Assembly: GCA_910589415.1 (NCBI GenBank)
Contig: OU342635.1
Span: forward strand, 2,046,001-2,110,000
DNA from: Malachius bipustulatus
Taxonomy: Eukaryota > Arthropoda > Insecta > Coleoptera > Melyridae
Length of the DNA stretch: 64,000 nt
Reading direction: 5' to 3'
The notes below the pieces were generated by a model. It was not told where the DNA came from and searched no databases. It was given only the letters and a program-made list of their open reading frames with translations. Shown one piece after another: positions 22,330 to 33,300 of this stretch. The position numbers and the translations under genes were made by a program. The first letter of the stretch is position 1. Each line of letters starts with the position of its first letter.

Positions 22330-25300
22330 ATGGCGATGGCAATTTTTCGGACTTTGGGAAGAAATATTCCCTATTTAAGGCAGCAGTTCAGTGCCTTGTT
22401 AGGAAATACGAGCACCTCCGTGAAATTCATTAGCGGTGTAGTTCTATTTAGTTACATATTATCATTTTCAGATGAAGCCATTCGACTTATATCGGTCACT
22501 CCTGGTTACCTCATGCCCCCCGCATTCTGGCTGTGGACCGCTTTCACCTTCTGTTTTTTAGAAATCCACTTCTGGGAAGTACTCGTAGACATTATAACGG
22601 TGGGTCTGTGCGGCAAACTGATCGAGCCGCTATGGGGGCAGATGGAAATGCTGACCTTCTTTGCCATCGTGAATTTCGGTGTCGCAGTGCTCACCAGTGT
22701 GTTTTACTTCATTCTCTACGTTTGTACATTCAACACGGACCTCTTGTTCACCGTGCACATCCACGGACTGGCCGGGTACATTGCCGGTGTGTCGGTTGCC
22801 GTTAAACAAATAATGCCAGATCTGGTTATAGTTAAGACACCGCTGGGCAAGCTGAGCAACAAGAATGTACCTCTTTCAGTATTTTTCTTATCGCTGATCA
22901 TATGGCTTATTGGTTTATTGGAAGGCACTTATCCGACCATGTTTTTAAGCGGACTGATTGTCAGTTGGATATATTTACGATTTTATCAGAAACATTCAAA
23001 TGGCACTAGGGGAGATATGGCTGATTATTTTACATTCGCGAGGTAAGTAGCTTGTTAATGGGCCGATCGGATACCGGAAAAATCCCCGGTTGGGGGGGGG
23101 TCGGTTTTTGGCTGTCACTTTCGAGTTGCCGGGTCCCGGTAGGTGCCCACGGTTTTTAGCCTTCCGTTGGTGGTTGCCTCCACTTTTAAATAACCTGTAA
23201 CCCTAGGCAAGGGGATTATATCCGGTATCCGGGTCAGATAGGTTTTTTTTAAGACTCCTTTCCCACCTTTTTCATTGGGACATGAGACACTGACACCACC
23301 GGTATTGGTGTATTATTGTTATACAGGGTGTTGAAAAACTCGTGGAGAAAATTAACGACACAAAGTGATACTCTATTGAGATTCTGAGATATCGCAATAA
23401 TTTCTTTCAGAAGTATGGCAACATTGTATTGAATTTTCAGGTTAGAGTATTTATAGTCTGCAATCTCTTTTTGATGTTGGCTATTCTATGGTTGAAGTTT
23501 GCTTCAGTCATACTCATACCTACTTGTCAAAATTCAGCTACCTTATCTTATAATAGCTATCATAATCAAACTATGGATGTACATAATCACTGAATGTTAA
23601 TTCCATTGTGATTTCTATGATAAGTCTCTAACTTTTTAGGTAAATATGCATTAAGATTCAATAAATCAATTAATTTAAACTTTCCCAATTTGATGGTGCC
23701 ATTACTACCAAGTGCCAGTGTTGCCAATTGTAAATTGTCCCCCCCCCCCTATATTTACATATAACTTATATACTACTACTGTAAAATTTGCTTTAAAATG
23801 TTGTTTTATTTTGAAATGTCCTAATAATTTTAAATTGTGCACAGGAAATTAGAAAGAACTAAAGTTGCCTTAGGGAAATTTTATTTTTAAGAAACCATAG
23901 GGTAGCTAGAGCAAAATTGAAAGCAGATAGATTCTTCTTTTTCAATACTGGCTGAGTAACGTGGCATCGTGCCAATCATTTAATCCACGAGTTTTTCAAC
24001 ACCCTGTTTTCATTATCTGCGGGGCTTAAAAAATTATTGCAATCTTCGGTTTGAATAGTTTGATTAAATCAAATAATAATAATAATAATAATAATAATCC
24101 TTTATTATCCACTTTTTAACAACCCTTTAAGCTCATAAATCTGCTATGCAAATAATTATAATATCACGGAGTTATTTTTTTATCCTTATTAGAATGTCGA
24201 AAGTTAAGAAATTTTCCAAATTAAATATAAAAACGTATACTTTTTGAGTTTTTGACAAAGTTTTAAAACATTTTTTGTTTCAGTTTTTTCCCTAATGTGA
24301 TACAACCTCCGATAGCTGTACTAAGCAATAGTATTTATAGTGCTTTTGTTAAAATTGGTTTATGTAAAAGAGTTGTCCGGAGGTTCGACATGGCCAATCC
24401 GACTGGTGTCACGATTGTGCCAGGTTTAGATCAACATGACGCCGAAAGAAGACGGTAAGTTTTGGGCAATTTGTTGCAGAATTGACTTAGTTGTCGTTTG
24501 TTCGGTAGAAAAAAGTTCGATAATGATATTCGTAATGGGCCATTTGCGTTTCATTATAATTTTATAATTTTTATATTTTATATTTTTTATAATATAATTT
24601 TTCATTGCAGTTTCATATTTTGTAGTTCATTTTTTGTGAAATTCTCTATTAGATTCTAACAGGACAATGGAGAGCATTTTTATTCCTTCACATTTACTTG
24701 TTGGAGCATTGTCTACATTTCTTCTATATTTGAATACTCTCAAGTTATTTCGTACGGTTCTAGTGTACGCTCAGCTTAAATAATAATAATAATGATATTT
24801 TACCTATTTCTTCCATTGTAGTCTTTTACTACCTTTACGCTACATCTCTTTAATTCATGCAACTTATTGCATCTTTCACACATACAATTTACAGAAAATT
24901 TAGCATGCAAAACAACTCCGCAGAGGGAAACTTATTATTTTCTTTATTTATCTTTTTAACATATTGAAACGCTATCACAGCCTTCTTTCTCTTATCCATG
25001 AGTCCATCAGCTTGTTATTTACTCTGTAGTGCTCCAATCTAAACTAACTGTAACTACTGCCATGGCTCTCTTATATACCCACATGCCGGATGTGGATTTC
25101 GATAGTTCTAGAATGTTCGCTGATGTTTTTCGAACACTTTCTCGAACATGCGCCAAAATATTTTGTCATTCTATATTAGAATATGACGTTCCTATTGATT
25201 TACCATTTATGATTTATACACAGAACTGGACTCCACTATTCTATTCCTATCTATTTTTTATGTAATTTTGCTCAGATACTTCTAGAGAACCATAATACTC

Positions 25301-27401
25301 GTAGTGTAAGTACTTGCATAGAATGCCTGAGTGCGAGTAGCCTCTCATTTAGATAATCATCAAATTCCCATTACGTCCATAACGTTACTGTTCTTTTTTG
25401 ACGTTCACATCTCCCTTTATGAACAAACCCTCTTTAAAAGCTTCAGTTTTTGAAGATCTTCGTTTAATTCATGAATCTATATGCCGTTCACTTATTATAT
25501 AAGAATTGGGTTATGGTGTAGGGTGATAGAAATCACTGGGTATAACCGCTGTCAATCACTTGCTGGAGTTGGGTTATGTCTCTTTTTTATGAGGTTGAAG
25601 TTTTATGACAACGAACAGGACATAGTTGCAAAATGGATTCTTGATATTTTTGCTATTCTTCTTATTATCTTTACGTCTTTATGGACTTTTTATTTTGGAA
25701 CCTTTAGTCACGTTATTTTATGATATTGCAATCTTTATCTAGAAAGCAAACTCGTCAAGTCTAATAAGCTTGCCATAAATTATAACATGAGAAAAAAGTT
25801 TTATTGTATTTTGATATCTTAAAGGAACTAATTGTAGCGTTGGCCGGCGGTAACGTTGTAACTTACATAATTTTTTGGAGTAATTTTTCCGATTCAGCAC
25901 GTTTAAATGGGCAGAATGCTTCCACAAAGCTTTAATTGTTGCCTAATTTACCTTAAATAATATTTAAACAATATTTCAAGAATCGCTAAATGAAAAAAAC
26001 ATTCCATTTAATAATGTTGCAAGGTAGGTACATTTTTTGAGTCTCATGTAAAAATGTAAGTTACAACGTTACTCCGACCAATGCTCCAATTAAAGGAACT
26101 CTTAATTATAAAATAGATCAAAAATTAGTAATTACTTATTTATTATTAAAAAATAGAACATTAGGTAGGTACTGAATCGGCCAATCGGCTACGGTCATGG
26201 TGATTGGCGATCTTATTATTGGTGATGGCTGTTTGGATCCATTCTGGTAGATCCATGTTTCGTCCAGGTACACGACCGTTACATTTTCACTCGAATTTTG
26301 ATATTGTAAGTTTTTTCTTAGAAAGGTAATTTTGGATGCAACGACATGCTTTTGTTCACAAAGAATTTTGCGTCCGTTCACATATTCATATTTATAGCTG
26401 AGATATTTAAGAATTTTAAATAAACTAGTTCTCCCCTTTTCAAAATCCAAATGTTTACGTTCGTCTTTCAAAAGTTTTCCTAGAGTAAAATGTTCGTTTT
26501 TCAAGTTATATTGCCAAATCAGTCGTTGCGAATCTTTCCGAAACGTAAAATTTTCATGATTATTGTCTGGTTTAGGTCGTCTGCCCAAAGGCTTAACTTC
26601 AAATTTATCATCCTGTTTAATTATTGTTTCATTCGCACTTACTGAATACTATAAAAGAGGAAAATTACGTAACATCATTTTATTAGGTGTACACTTAATA
26701 ATACTTACACCCCAAATGTGTTTTACTTTCAATATGACTTGTCGTTCACTTAGGTTGTCATTTTCAGATTTAAATAACTTGAATGCCTTTTTTATACGAA
26801 TTTTTTCTTCAATCGATATTAATTTCGGCATTATGAAATTTATAATGTCAAAAAATTAATATTTATTTGACAGTTCGAGAAAAATTTGTCCGAATAAAAA
26901 TTATCCTAGATAATCTACTAAAACTTCAATTAGACAACAAGGCTGTTAATCAGCTGAGGCAATTTGAGCGATTTGACAAGTGTCGGTGTTTACTTAACCT
27001 TCAATACCTCGATCAGCTGATATTGTCAATCAAGATCTAGGGAGTTTTCATTTTTGTAAACCTAAAAACAAAAGTTCATGGCCTACCAATGCTTTTTTAA
27101 TATGTGAACGGCATATATAATTTACTAGTTATTATAGTTTTTATAATTTATTTTATGTTATTTATTTATTAATTTTAGGCAAATTGCACTGAAAGCATTG
27201 AGCGAGCGCCTCTCGAAATCCCATCACCAGTCCAGCGATAGGCAGCCTCTGATACCCAAAGCGAAAGTTCTACCGTCGACAACGCCCGTCGTACCTTCGA
27301 CGTCAACAAGCACTCAACAGAAGCCAGTCACTGTGACCGTCGCCGCTCCTAGCGATCCAACGATAGCTCCTAGCAAGCTACTGAAACCTCAGCAATTATA
27401 A
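22330..27401 (+). CDS. Tmem115: TMEM115 (rhomboid-like Golgi protein), 3 coding exons
   Basis: Exons 22330-23042, 24284-24454 and 27179-27401 join in frame to 368 aa, close to the 351 aa of human TMEM115. The start is the first of two near ATGs (MAMAIFRTLGRN), with a good context (ACCATGG). Seen: several hydrophobic spans (about 35-50, 65-85, 110-135, 180-200, 205-220), the DUF1751 signature region (LIEPLWGQMEMLTFF, then HIHGLAGYIAG), then RFDMANPTGVTIVPGLDQHDAERRR and a Ser/Thr/Pro-rich cytosolic tail. The family is rhomboid-like but without protease activity; it sits in the Golgi and is tied to retrograde transport with the COG complex. Intron 1 contains a MITE and intron 2 a DNA transposon on the opposite strand. 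Identification is firm; the role is by homology. Confidence 0.94.
23324..24006 (+). mobile_element. CAGGGTG-type MITE, copy 1 (683 bp)
   Basis: It starts CAGGGTGTTGAAAAACTCG and ends with the inverted form of the same sequence. The left flank is TA; the right flank has TT, so the duplication has decayed. The interior matches copy 2 (32850-33883) in reverse orientation, for example TATGGCAACATTG, GAATTTTCAGGTTAGAG and GGCTATTCTATGGTTG. No coding potential. It sits in TMEM115 intron 1. Confidence 0.75.
24072..24098 (+). repeat. (AAT)n microsatellite
   Basis: About nine uninterrupted AAT units in TMEM115 intron 1. Confidence 0.85.
25821..26085. repeat. Small inverted-repeat insert in the transposon
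   Basis: GGTAACGTTGTAACTTACAT, ending near 25868, is mirrored by ATGTAAGTTACAACGTTAC from 26054. The arms extend outward with mismatches (GCGTTGGCCGG against CCGACCAATGC). It may be a MITE that replaced or followed loss of the transposase C-terminus. Confidence 0.5.
26136..26831 (-). pseudogene. DDE transposase, intron-containing, C-terminally truncated
   Basis: Exon 26831-26709 (MPKLISIEEKIRIKKAFKLF ...) splices with GT-AG borders to 26648-26136, giving 211 aa in one frame. The N-terminal part is a helix-turn-helix-like, charged region; GRRPKPDNN is followed by a region like the second HTH, then VVYLDETWIYQNGS, the block around the first catalytic Asp in many insect DDE (Tc1/mariner-like) transposases. 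Sequence after that does not look like the family, and the second Asp and the final acidic residue are missing, so it should be inactive. The intron prediction is inference from the splice sites and frame. No host function is implied. Confidence 0.65.
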
Positions 27402-27502
27402 TAATTATAACGTTGATTTTCTCGTTGAAATTAGTATTAAGTATAACTTATAAATAGTATATTCATTGTTACTTTATTTTGTAATATATGTCACTTTTAT
27501 TA

Positions 27503-27508
27503 ATTAAA
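27503..27508 (+). terminator. Possible TMEM115 poly(A) signal
   Basis: ATTAAA, the common variant, about 100 bp past the stop codon; no AATAAA is found closer. Confidence 0.4.
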
Positions 27509-28174
27509 TATTTTTATGACAGTTTCAGGTAGTTATCGTTCCAAATAACTCTGTCAAAAGTCATTTTTTTGATCTGGCAACTACTTACTGTTAAAAGCCA
27601 TTGTGTGAGACCTCATTTTAACGGTATTTCAATTAGCTACACAAAAATTATGTTAGTTTTCAATTTCAACTCTCCGTTTGTTAGTGAGGAGATTTCTAGT
27701 CCCTAGTCCGCTCCCCACTTGAAATTCTGATAAGTGAGCTAAATTACATAGAACCAAAGTACAATAATTAATTTCAGACTCTACAATCGACTGTAGTGAA
27801 CGTCCTCTCTGACACACAAACTTCTCAAAATTGAAAACTATCATAATTCTTGTTCTTCTTTAGGTTTTTGGCTTCTAGCTTCTTTTTCAGCTATTTAGCC
27901 AGCCCATTCTTTTTATTCTTAGGCTGTAGTTATCAGTATACTCGGTAAAGAGTGCAGGTGATTGACAATTAAGATGTCCTTTAAATTATGACTCACATAA
28001 CCTCTCCATGCCATTTAAAATTATAAAGGTGACCGGGACGGTAACATCATCTTTGACATTTCACAGACGAGTTTCACGTCAAAAAGTAATGAAATTCGTG
28101 TGATTTATGTTTTCAACCCTTACTTTATAGAATCTCTGCATTCTGATTAATGATATAAAAAAGCACTAATGTTT

Positions 28175-28803
28175 TAAAAAAAATTCAACTGATGTATATT
28201 GCTGGATATTAACGTTACACGTGTTTCACTACTTTGTAGCATCTTCAGACGTATGTAAATAAAATTATTGATATAGTAACATAGCAACAGTATATGGTAA
28301 CCTAAGTGATCATAAAACAAGTAACTAGATTTAAATGAATTTTTAACAGAACTAACTAGATCATTATATAATTTCTTCAGAATCTTCTTAGTTGTTGATA
28401 TCAAGAAGAAAATCAAGTAGTGGAGAACGATATGTGTCTAGCTGTTCATTTATTACTGTGTATTGTTGATTATGTAAATGTCTGTGGATCTCTATATTCA
28501 AGAAAATTTAATTTAAAATAATGATCACAAGGATGAAGTAATTCAATTTTGTTGTTTGCTGTTAGAGTGTGATTGTTTTCTATTAAGTGTTTTGCAAAAT
28601 TTGATCTTTCTGGATGTTTGAGTCTGTAGGAGTTTAGGTGTTCATTGTATCTAATTTCTAGGTTTCTACAAGTAATTAATTAATTAATTAAAATAATTCT
28701 AATTTCAGTTTATATAGGACAGACTTGTAGAAACCTAGAAATTAGATACAATGAACACCTAAACTCCTACATACTCAAACATCCAGAAAGATCAAATTTT
28801 GCA
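28175..28803. mobile_element. Penelope-like element fragments, head to head
   Basis: On the + strand 28708-28803 reads YIGQTCRNLEIRYNEHLNSY followed by KHPERSNFA, the GIY-YIG endonuclease core of Penelope-like retroelements. On the - strand 28670-28500 reads CRNLEIRYNEHLNSY and on through KHLIENNHT to the end of the domain, with a 3' non-coding tail to about 28175. The two copies share about 80 bp at very high identity and face each other across a short AATT-rich spacer. No reverse transcriptase part remains. Such inverted terminal copies are known for Penelope-like elements. Non-functional fragments. Confidence 0.75.
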
Positions 28804-29215
28804 TATTGGGTTCTCTGAGAGGTGTATCCGCAACCAACCTTTGAATTTTCGCAGCCGTAATTTTTCCAAACCTCATTAAGGGAATTATACAAATTAATGT
28901 CAGGGCTATTCTTCTGAGTAATATAACATCTATTTTTGGCGTTAACCAGCTGATTCTTATTTCTGGTATCGTGCGAGTGAACATCAGCGTGCTTGCAGCC
29001 ACGGTACAGTGACCCCATAGGACAGCCTCGAATGAAACAGAGAGAAGTATGTAGCGAGCAACATGTTTAAGCCGAGTAACCCTCTCAAAGATCTTAGCAA
29101 GAAGAGGGTGCCAGACAGCCTTCTACAGAGCTGCTCCACATGGGCGCCCCACCCGAGAAGAGAATCGAATGTCAATCCCAACAGTCTAACCGGGCGATCA
29201 GAAGCTATTCTACTG
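28804..29215 (-). pseudogene. Jockey-like LINE reverse transcriptase C-terminus, degraded
   Basis: The - strand reads LGLTFDSLLGWGAHVEQLCR, LLRSLRGLL and SLFHSRLSYG in one frame, then shifts frame and continues as THDTRNKNQLVN ... INLYNSLNEVW. This order is typical of the end of ORF2 in Jockey-type non-LTR retrotransposons. At least one frameshift and stops make it dead. It abuts the Penelope fragment directly at 28803/28804. Confidence 0.7.
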
Positions 29216-30176
29216 TTTGTTGTTATGGTAAGTTATGGTAAATTTATGATACACCCTGTAGATCCTAAGCTAGTAAACTAAGCCAAACTTATTCCTACTA
29301 AAGTATAAAAATTCAAGATAAAGAAAACCATTTAACAAATTTGATGGTTTATTTGAGAATTGCACTGAAATATAACGAGAAACCATCTAAAATTATACAT
29401 AGCTTCATTAAAAATTAATCATCTTAATTAGAGTCCTAATTCTTATTTGCAACATTTATGTAAAAAAAAAAAACTTTTTGCTCTCAAATTATGTTTCTAG
29501 AGTATATACTCTATTCATACAACATCAGTCTGGTGTGTTTTTATTGTTATTGTTATAAAAACGATATGGAACACATAATGTATTGTTTGTATGTAACTAC
29601 CATTTGAGAGCAATAAATTTTGTGGAATTTCAAAATAGTTGTATTTGAATCAACAATTTGCGGATGTACGGAGAAAGGTGTATAAGTCGAAATTCCTCTC
29701 TTTTCACTAAAAATCTTCGATTTGAATTAGTTATTATTCCATTTTACATGTTAAAAGATAAACGCTTTCCAGTGAAGAATGAATTAAATCCCTTTTCCCA
29801 TACATAAAACAGTCCCTTTTTATATTCCTTGTGCACTTTACCCATTCCACGTTTTTTGAATTATTTCTCCCATACATCCGCCAATTATCACGAATAGATT
29901 CTGATTCCACAAGTAAGGACTGACAATACAAACATTTTTTCTATCTAAAAAATCAGTATACATATTTCCATTATTTGCTTGCTAATTTTTCTCGAATAAG
30001 AGAAGAGAATAAGAATTCGTGTCTCACAATAGTTTCTCAGACTTAATAAAGAAAGACTCGGATCTCTCAATTACTCACTCAAAATTACTAATTCTAAAAT
30101 AAAAAAATATGCACTTATCAAAAAAAAAGAGCAGAAAATACTGATCGACTAATTAAAATACATAAAAAAAATAAAT
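29216..30176. other. Convergent intergenic, TMEM115 to bora
   Basis: AT-rich, no gene or bounded repeat recognised. A CACCCTGTA tip lies near 29251. The small open frame 29734-29931 on the - strand has no recognisable features. Confidence 0.4.
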
Positions 30177-30182
30177 TTTATT
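30177..30182 (-). terminator. bora poly(A) signal
   Basis: TTTATT on the + strand, AATAAA on the - strand, about 140 bp past the bora stop codon. Confidence 0.5.
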
Positions 30183-30318
30183 CATACACAGCAGATCTAC
30201 TTTCAATAGTAGCTCGATACAAATATCCCAGACAAACTGGAAAATTATTTAAGAATCACATTTCCATTAATTTAAAAATATAAAATATATACTTAATTTC
30301 TATAAGCGTATTTAAAAA

Positions 30319-33300
30319 TCAGTGCTTGATTTTGGTAGGAGTGGACGCAATCATAGAGCGAGACTCCTTCCACAACGAGGACTCCTCGGCAGTGACGCCT
30401 GTATTATATCCAGTGTCAGTCAACTCGTCTTTAGATAGTTTACTTTTTATCAGCTGACTATCCAGCTCGTCTTTTTTGAAACTCTGAGACAACCTCTTGC
30501 GGTGACTTCTGAAGCGCCTAGATTGCGGCGTGCTCGGTGTCGACACGTCCATTTTGTTCGAATCGGAACTCCCATCTGGCGAGACAAGCGATACGTTTTT
30601 ATATTCCATATCCCAGTTGTTTGAAGTCGAGCTTATCTCGTGCAGTGTTATCATGGAAGGTTGATCTAAATTTATAACACAAAAGAATTAAAATTATACG
30701 AAGGAGGTTACAACTAATTAATGGGAGACTACAGGGATATTTTAATAAATCATTGAATTTATAAGATATTTTATAAGAATCTGACACAAAAATAAGGTTT
30801 ATAGAGAAAAAATTCATCATCGGAGATGAATATCTTGGAAAAAAGTTGTTGTGGGCTTGTACTTATGTACCAATAAAATTACTGAAAGTTTCACTATGAG
30901 CCAATTATTTCCATAAGGATTCTGCAAGGTCCTTTATTAATGAATCTTGTCTGTCTCTCTTTCTATATGTCTGTGTGTGCATATCCTACAGTCGATTTTA
31001 AAGTAACTTCCCGAGCTTGAGTCTTGAAAGTTGAAACCTTACACATAGCTTAGGGCTGGATGACAATGCAATACTAACTCGCTTCCTATTTTTACTGCTG
31101 TTTTCGTTAAAAAAAATTTTTTGTTATTTTTTAAGCCAAAACTATTTTTTTTGTTTTTTTCGAATAAGTCACTTTTGCCGACTTTTCGCAAAAAAATCAT
31201 CATCGTCTTTTTAGTAGGTAACGAACGGCTCTATCTCACTGTTTTGTTATTTTATCGATCGGTCAAATAAATTTTGAAAAAAAAATTGGAAATAGTCGAA
31301 AAATCATGCGAAAACAGTGTATTCCATTTTTGAGGGCCGATTACCGCTCACCTAATTATTATTTCGAAAAACGATCTCTACAAAGTTTGTACATCTATGC
31401 ATTCCCTAAGTAACTGTACTTGCAGAATCTGTCCGCGATGTACCGTTACCGTGAAACAAATCCTTGTCGGGACGTTTTAAAAAAAATACGGCCCTGAACG
31501 GGGATCTTAAAATTCTCGGATCCGGCACATTTTCAATAGGTCGTATTTGGGGGTCCCTAGCTTCGTCCCTACCAAATTTCATCCCGATCGGTGCAACTTT
31601 CGGACACTTAGAGTGTTTCCTAGGTCGTTCCCGAAAAAAAAACGAAATTCCAGAAAAAAAATACGCTTCCCGGTAACGGATCCCGCTCATTTTCAATAGG
31701 CATCGTGGGACTGTGAAAAATTTAAAATGAGCAAAATTTCAGGTCTCTACGACGAAAAATGACGCCTCTAGAGTGCTTCCTAGCACAACGCACAGACACA
31801 CAGACAGACCGACGGACAAAAATCGGGTGGTAGTTTCCGTATACTTCCGAGATTACGATTACATCGATCTCGGAAGTAATAATAGTTGAAGCTTAAAAAT
31901 GTTGTAACTTTTCTTCAACTCATTATAATTATTATTCTTTAATGGATATTGGCTGGAGTGATTTTGGTAAAAATGCGATAACATTTTCGACAAAAATACA
32001 AACAAGTCAAATTACTTACCTGAATACAAATTCTGAGTTACGTTCTGATCGTCATCAGCTGCGATCAAACTGTTATCGAGGCTCATTCTGTCTGAAAAAG
32101 TCAATCGACAAACTGACCTCGAGTTACTGGGAGGTGTCTGTTGGATGGGCGAGAGGCTGCAATCTCTCAGTTCGGGTATTTCGATGAGATCCAGTTCAGG
32201 GCTGCCACGATCCGGATTGCTCCTAATCATGGGCGCTTGCGAAGGAGATAATTCGAGCGATGAGAAATCGTCGTCGGTTGAAGCGCTCGGTGACGGTGGT
32301 AAAGGAGACATTTCACAATCGAATAATTTTTTATACAGCGAAGATTCCACATTTAATCCGGTTCCGGCCTCTTGTTGATTTTTAGTGTACGTGAAGTACG
32401 GTTTCAGCATTTCCTCCAATTCGAGAGGCAGTTTCGGCGGTAAAGATAAAATCGTTTGCGCTGATGCTATGGATTTAGGAGTTAAGAAAAATTGCAATTT
32501 TATCAATTTATTAAATATTTACCATTGCAGAATGTTTTATCTTCTTCCGGGATTGGCAGTAAAAGACGGGAACGTGTTTCGTCGTGCTGGGTCATGGGAC
32601 TAGGAACTATGACTTTCTCGCTAAAAAACCGATGAATCTTCTCTTGGACTAACGATTCTACCTTCGGGTCATGTTCGGAAACATGCTGGTCAATTGTCGC
32701 TTCATCGATGTCCGCTGGTTTCAAATTGGACACTGCATCGATGGTCCATTTAAATTGCTCGGCCGATTTTGGTGTTGACATTTTCGTGAACACAGATGGA
32801 CTGGAATGTCATTAAATTTGCATTATAATTTTTATTAAAGCTACATATACAGGGTGTTGAAAAACTCATGTACCTACCTACTGGCCAAATAGTTGGTAAA
32901 AGCTGAAGGCTATAATAATACTAAAGAAGAAGACAAAAGATCCACAAGCTTTAGTTATGTGTTTAAATTGTGGTTAAGAGCAATTAAATTCATTTTCAAA
33001 ACACATAAAAAAATAGAAGCGAGAAAAAAATTTATAGCTGGCAACATTGGCACCAGCAACTTGGCAAAGTTGATTTTGGCAATTGTCTTTCAATGTTTTT
33101 CCACTCTCATATATCTATGGTTTTTGGTTTTAGTTTTTGAATGACAGTTCCAATGTTGCCAACACAATATTTGACTTACTAGTTTGACATCCACTATAAA
33201 TGCATGATATCATTAATTATGTTATTACTTTTGTCTTAAATAATAAATTGATTGATTTATGGAAACTTTATGTACCTATATGTTTACCTAAAAAGTGAAA

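Larger units (their letters stand above)
25480..27115 (-). mobile_element. TA-flanked DNA transposon with defective transposase
   Basis: The ends are TATGCCGTTCACTTATTA and, inverted, the same sequence with one mismatch. TA follows or precedes each end (25478-25479, 27116-27117). It encodes on the - strand a spliced transposase fragment (26831-26136). A smaller inverted repeat (25821-26085) occupies the part where the rest of the catalytic domain should lie. The length of 1.64 kb would suit a Tc1/mariner-superfamily element. It sits in TMEM115 intron 2, antisense to the gene. Confidence 0.75.

Noticed and set aside
25029..25265. 78-codon frame in TMEM115 intron 2
   Set aside because: No domain, no splice context that fits TMEM115, and the three-exon gene closes in frame without it.
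31406..31696. 96-codon (-) and 70-codon (+) frames in bora intron 3
   Set aside because: Both strands open over the same GC-richer repeat; no recognised domain.
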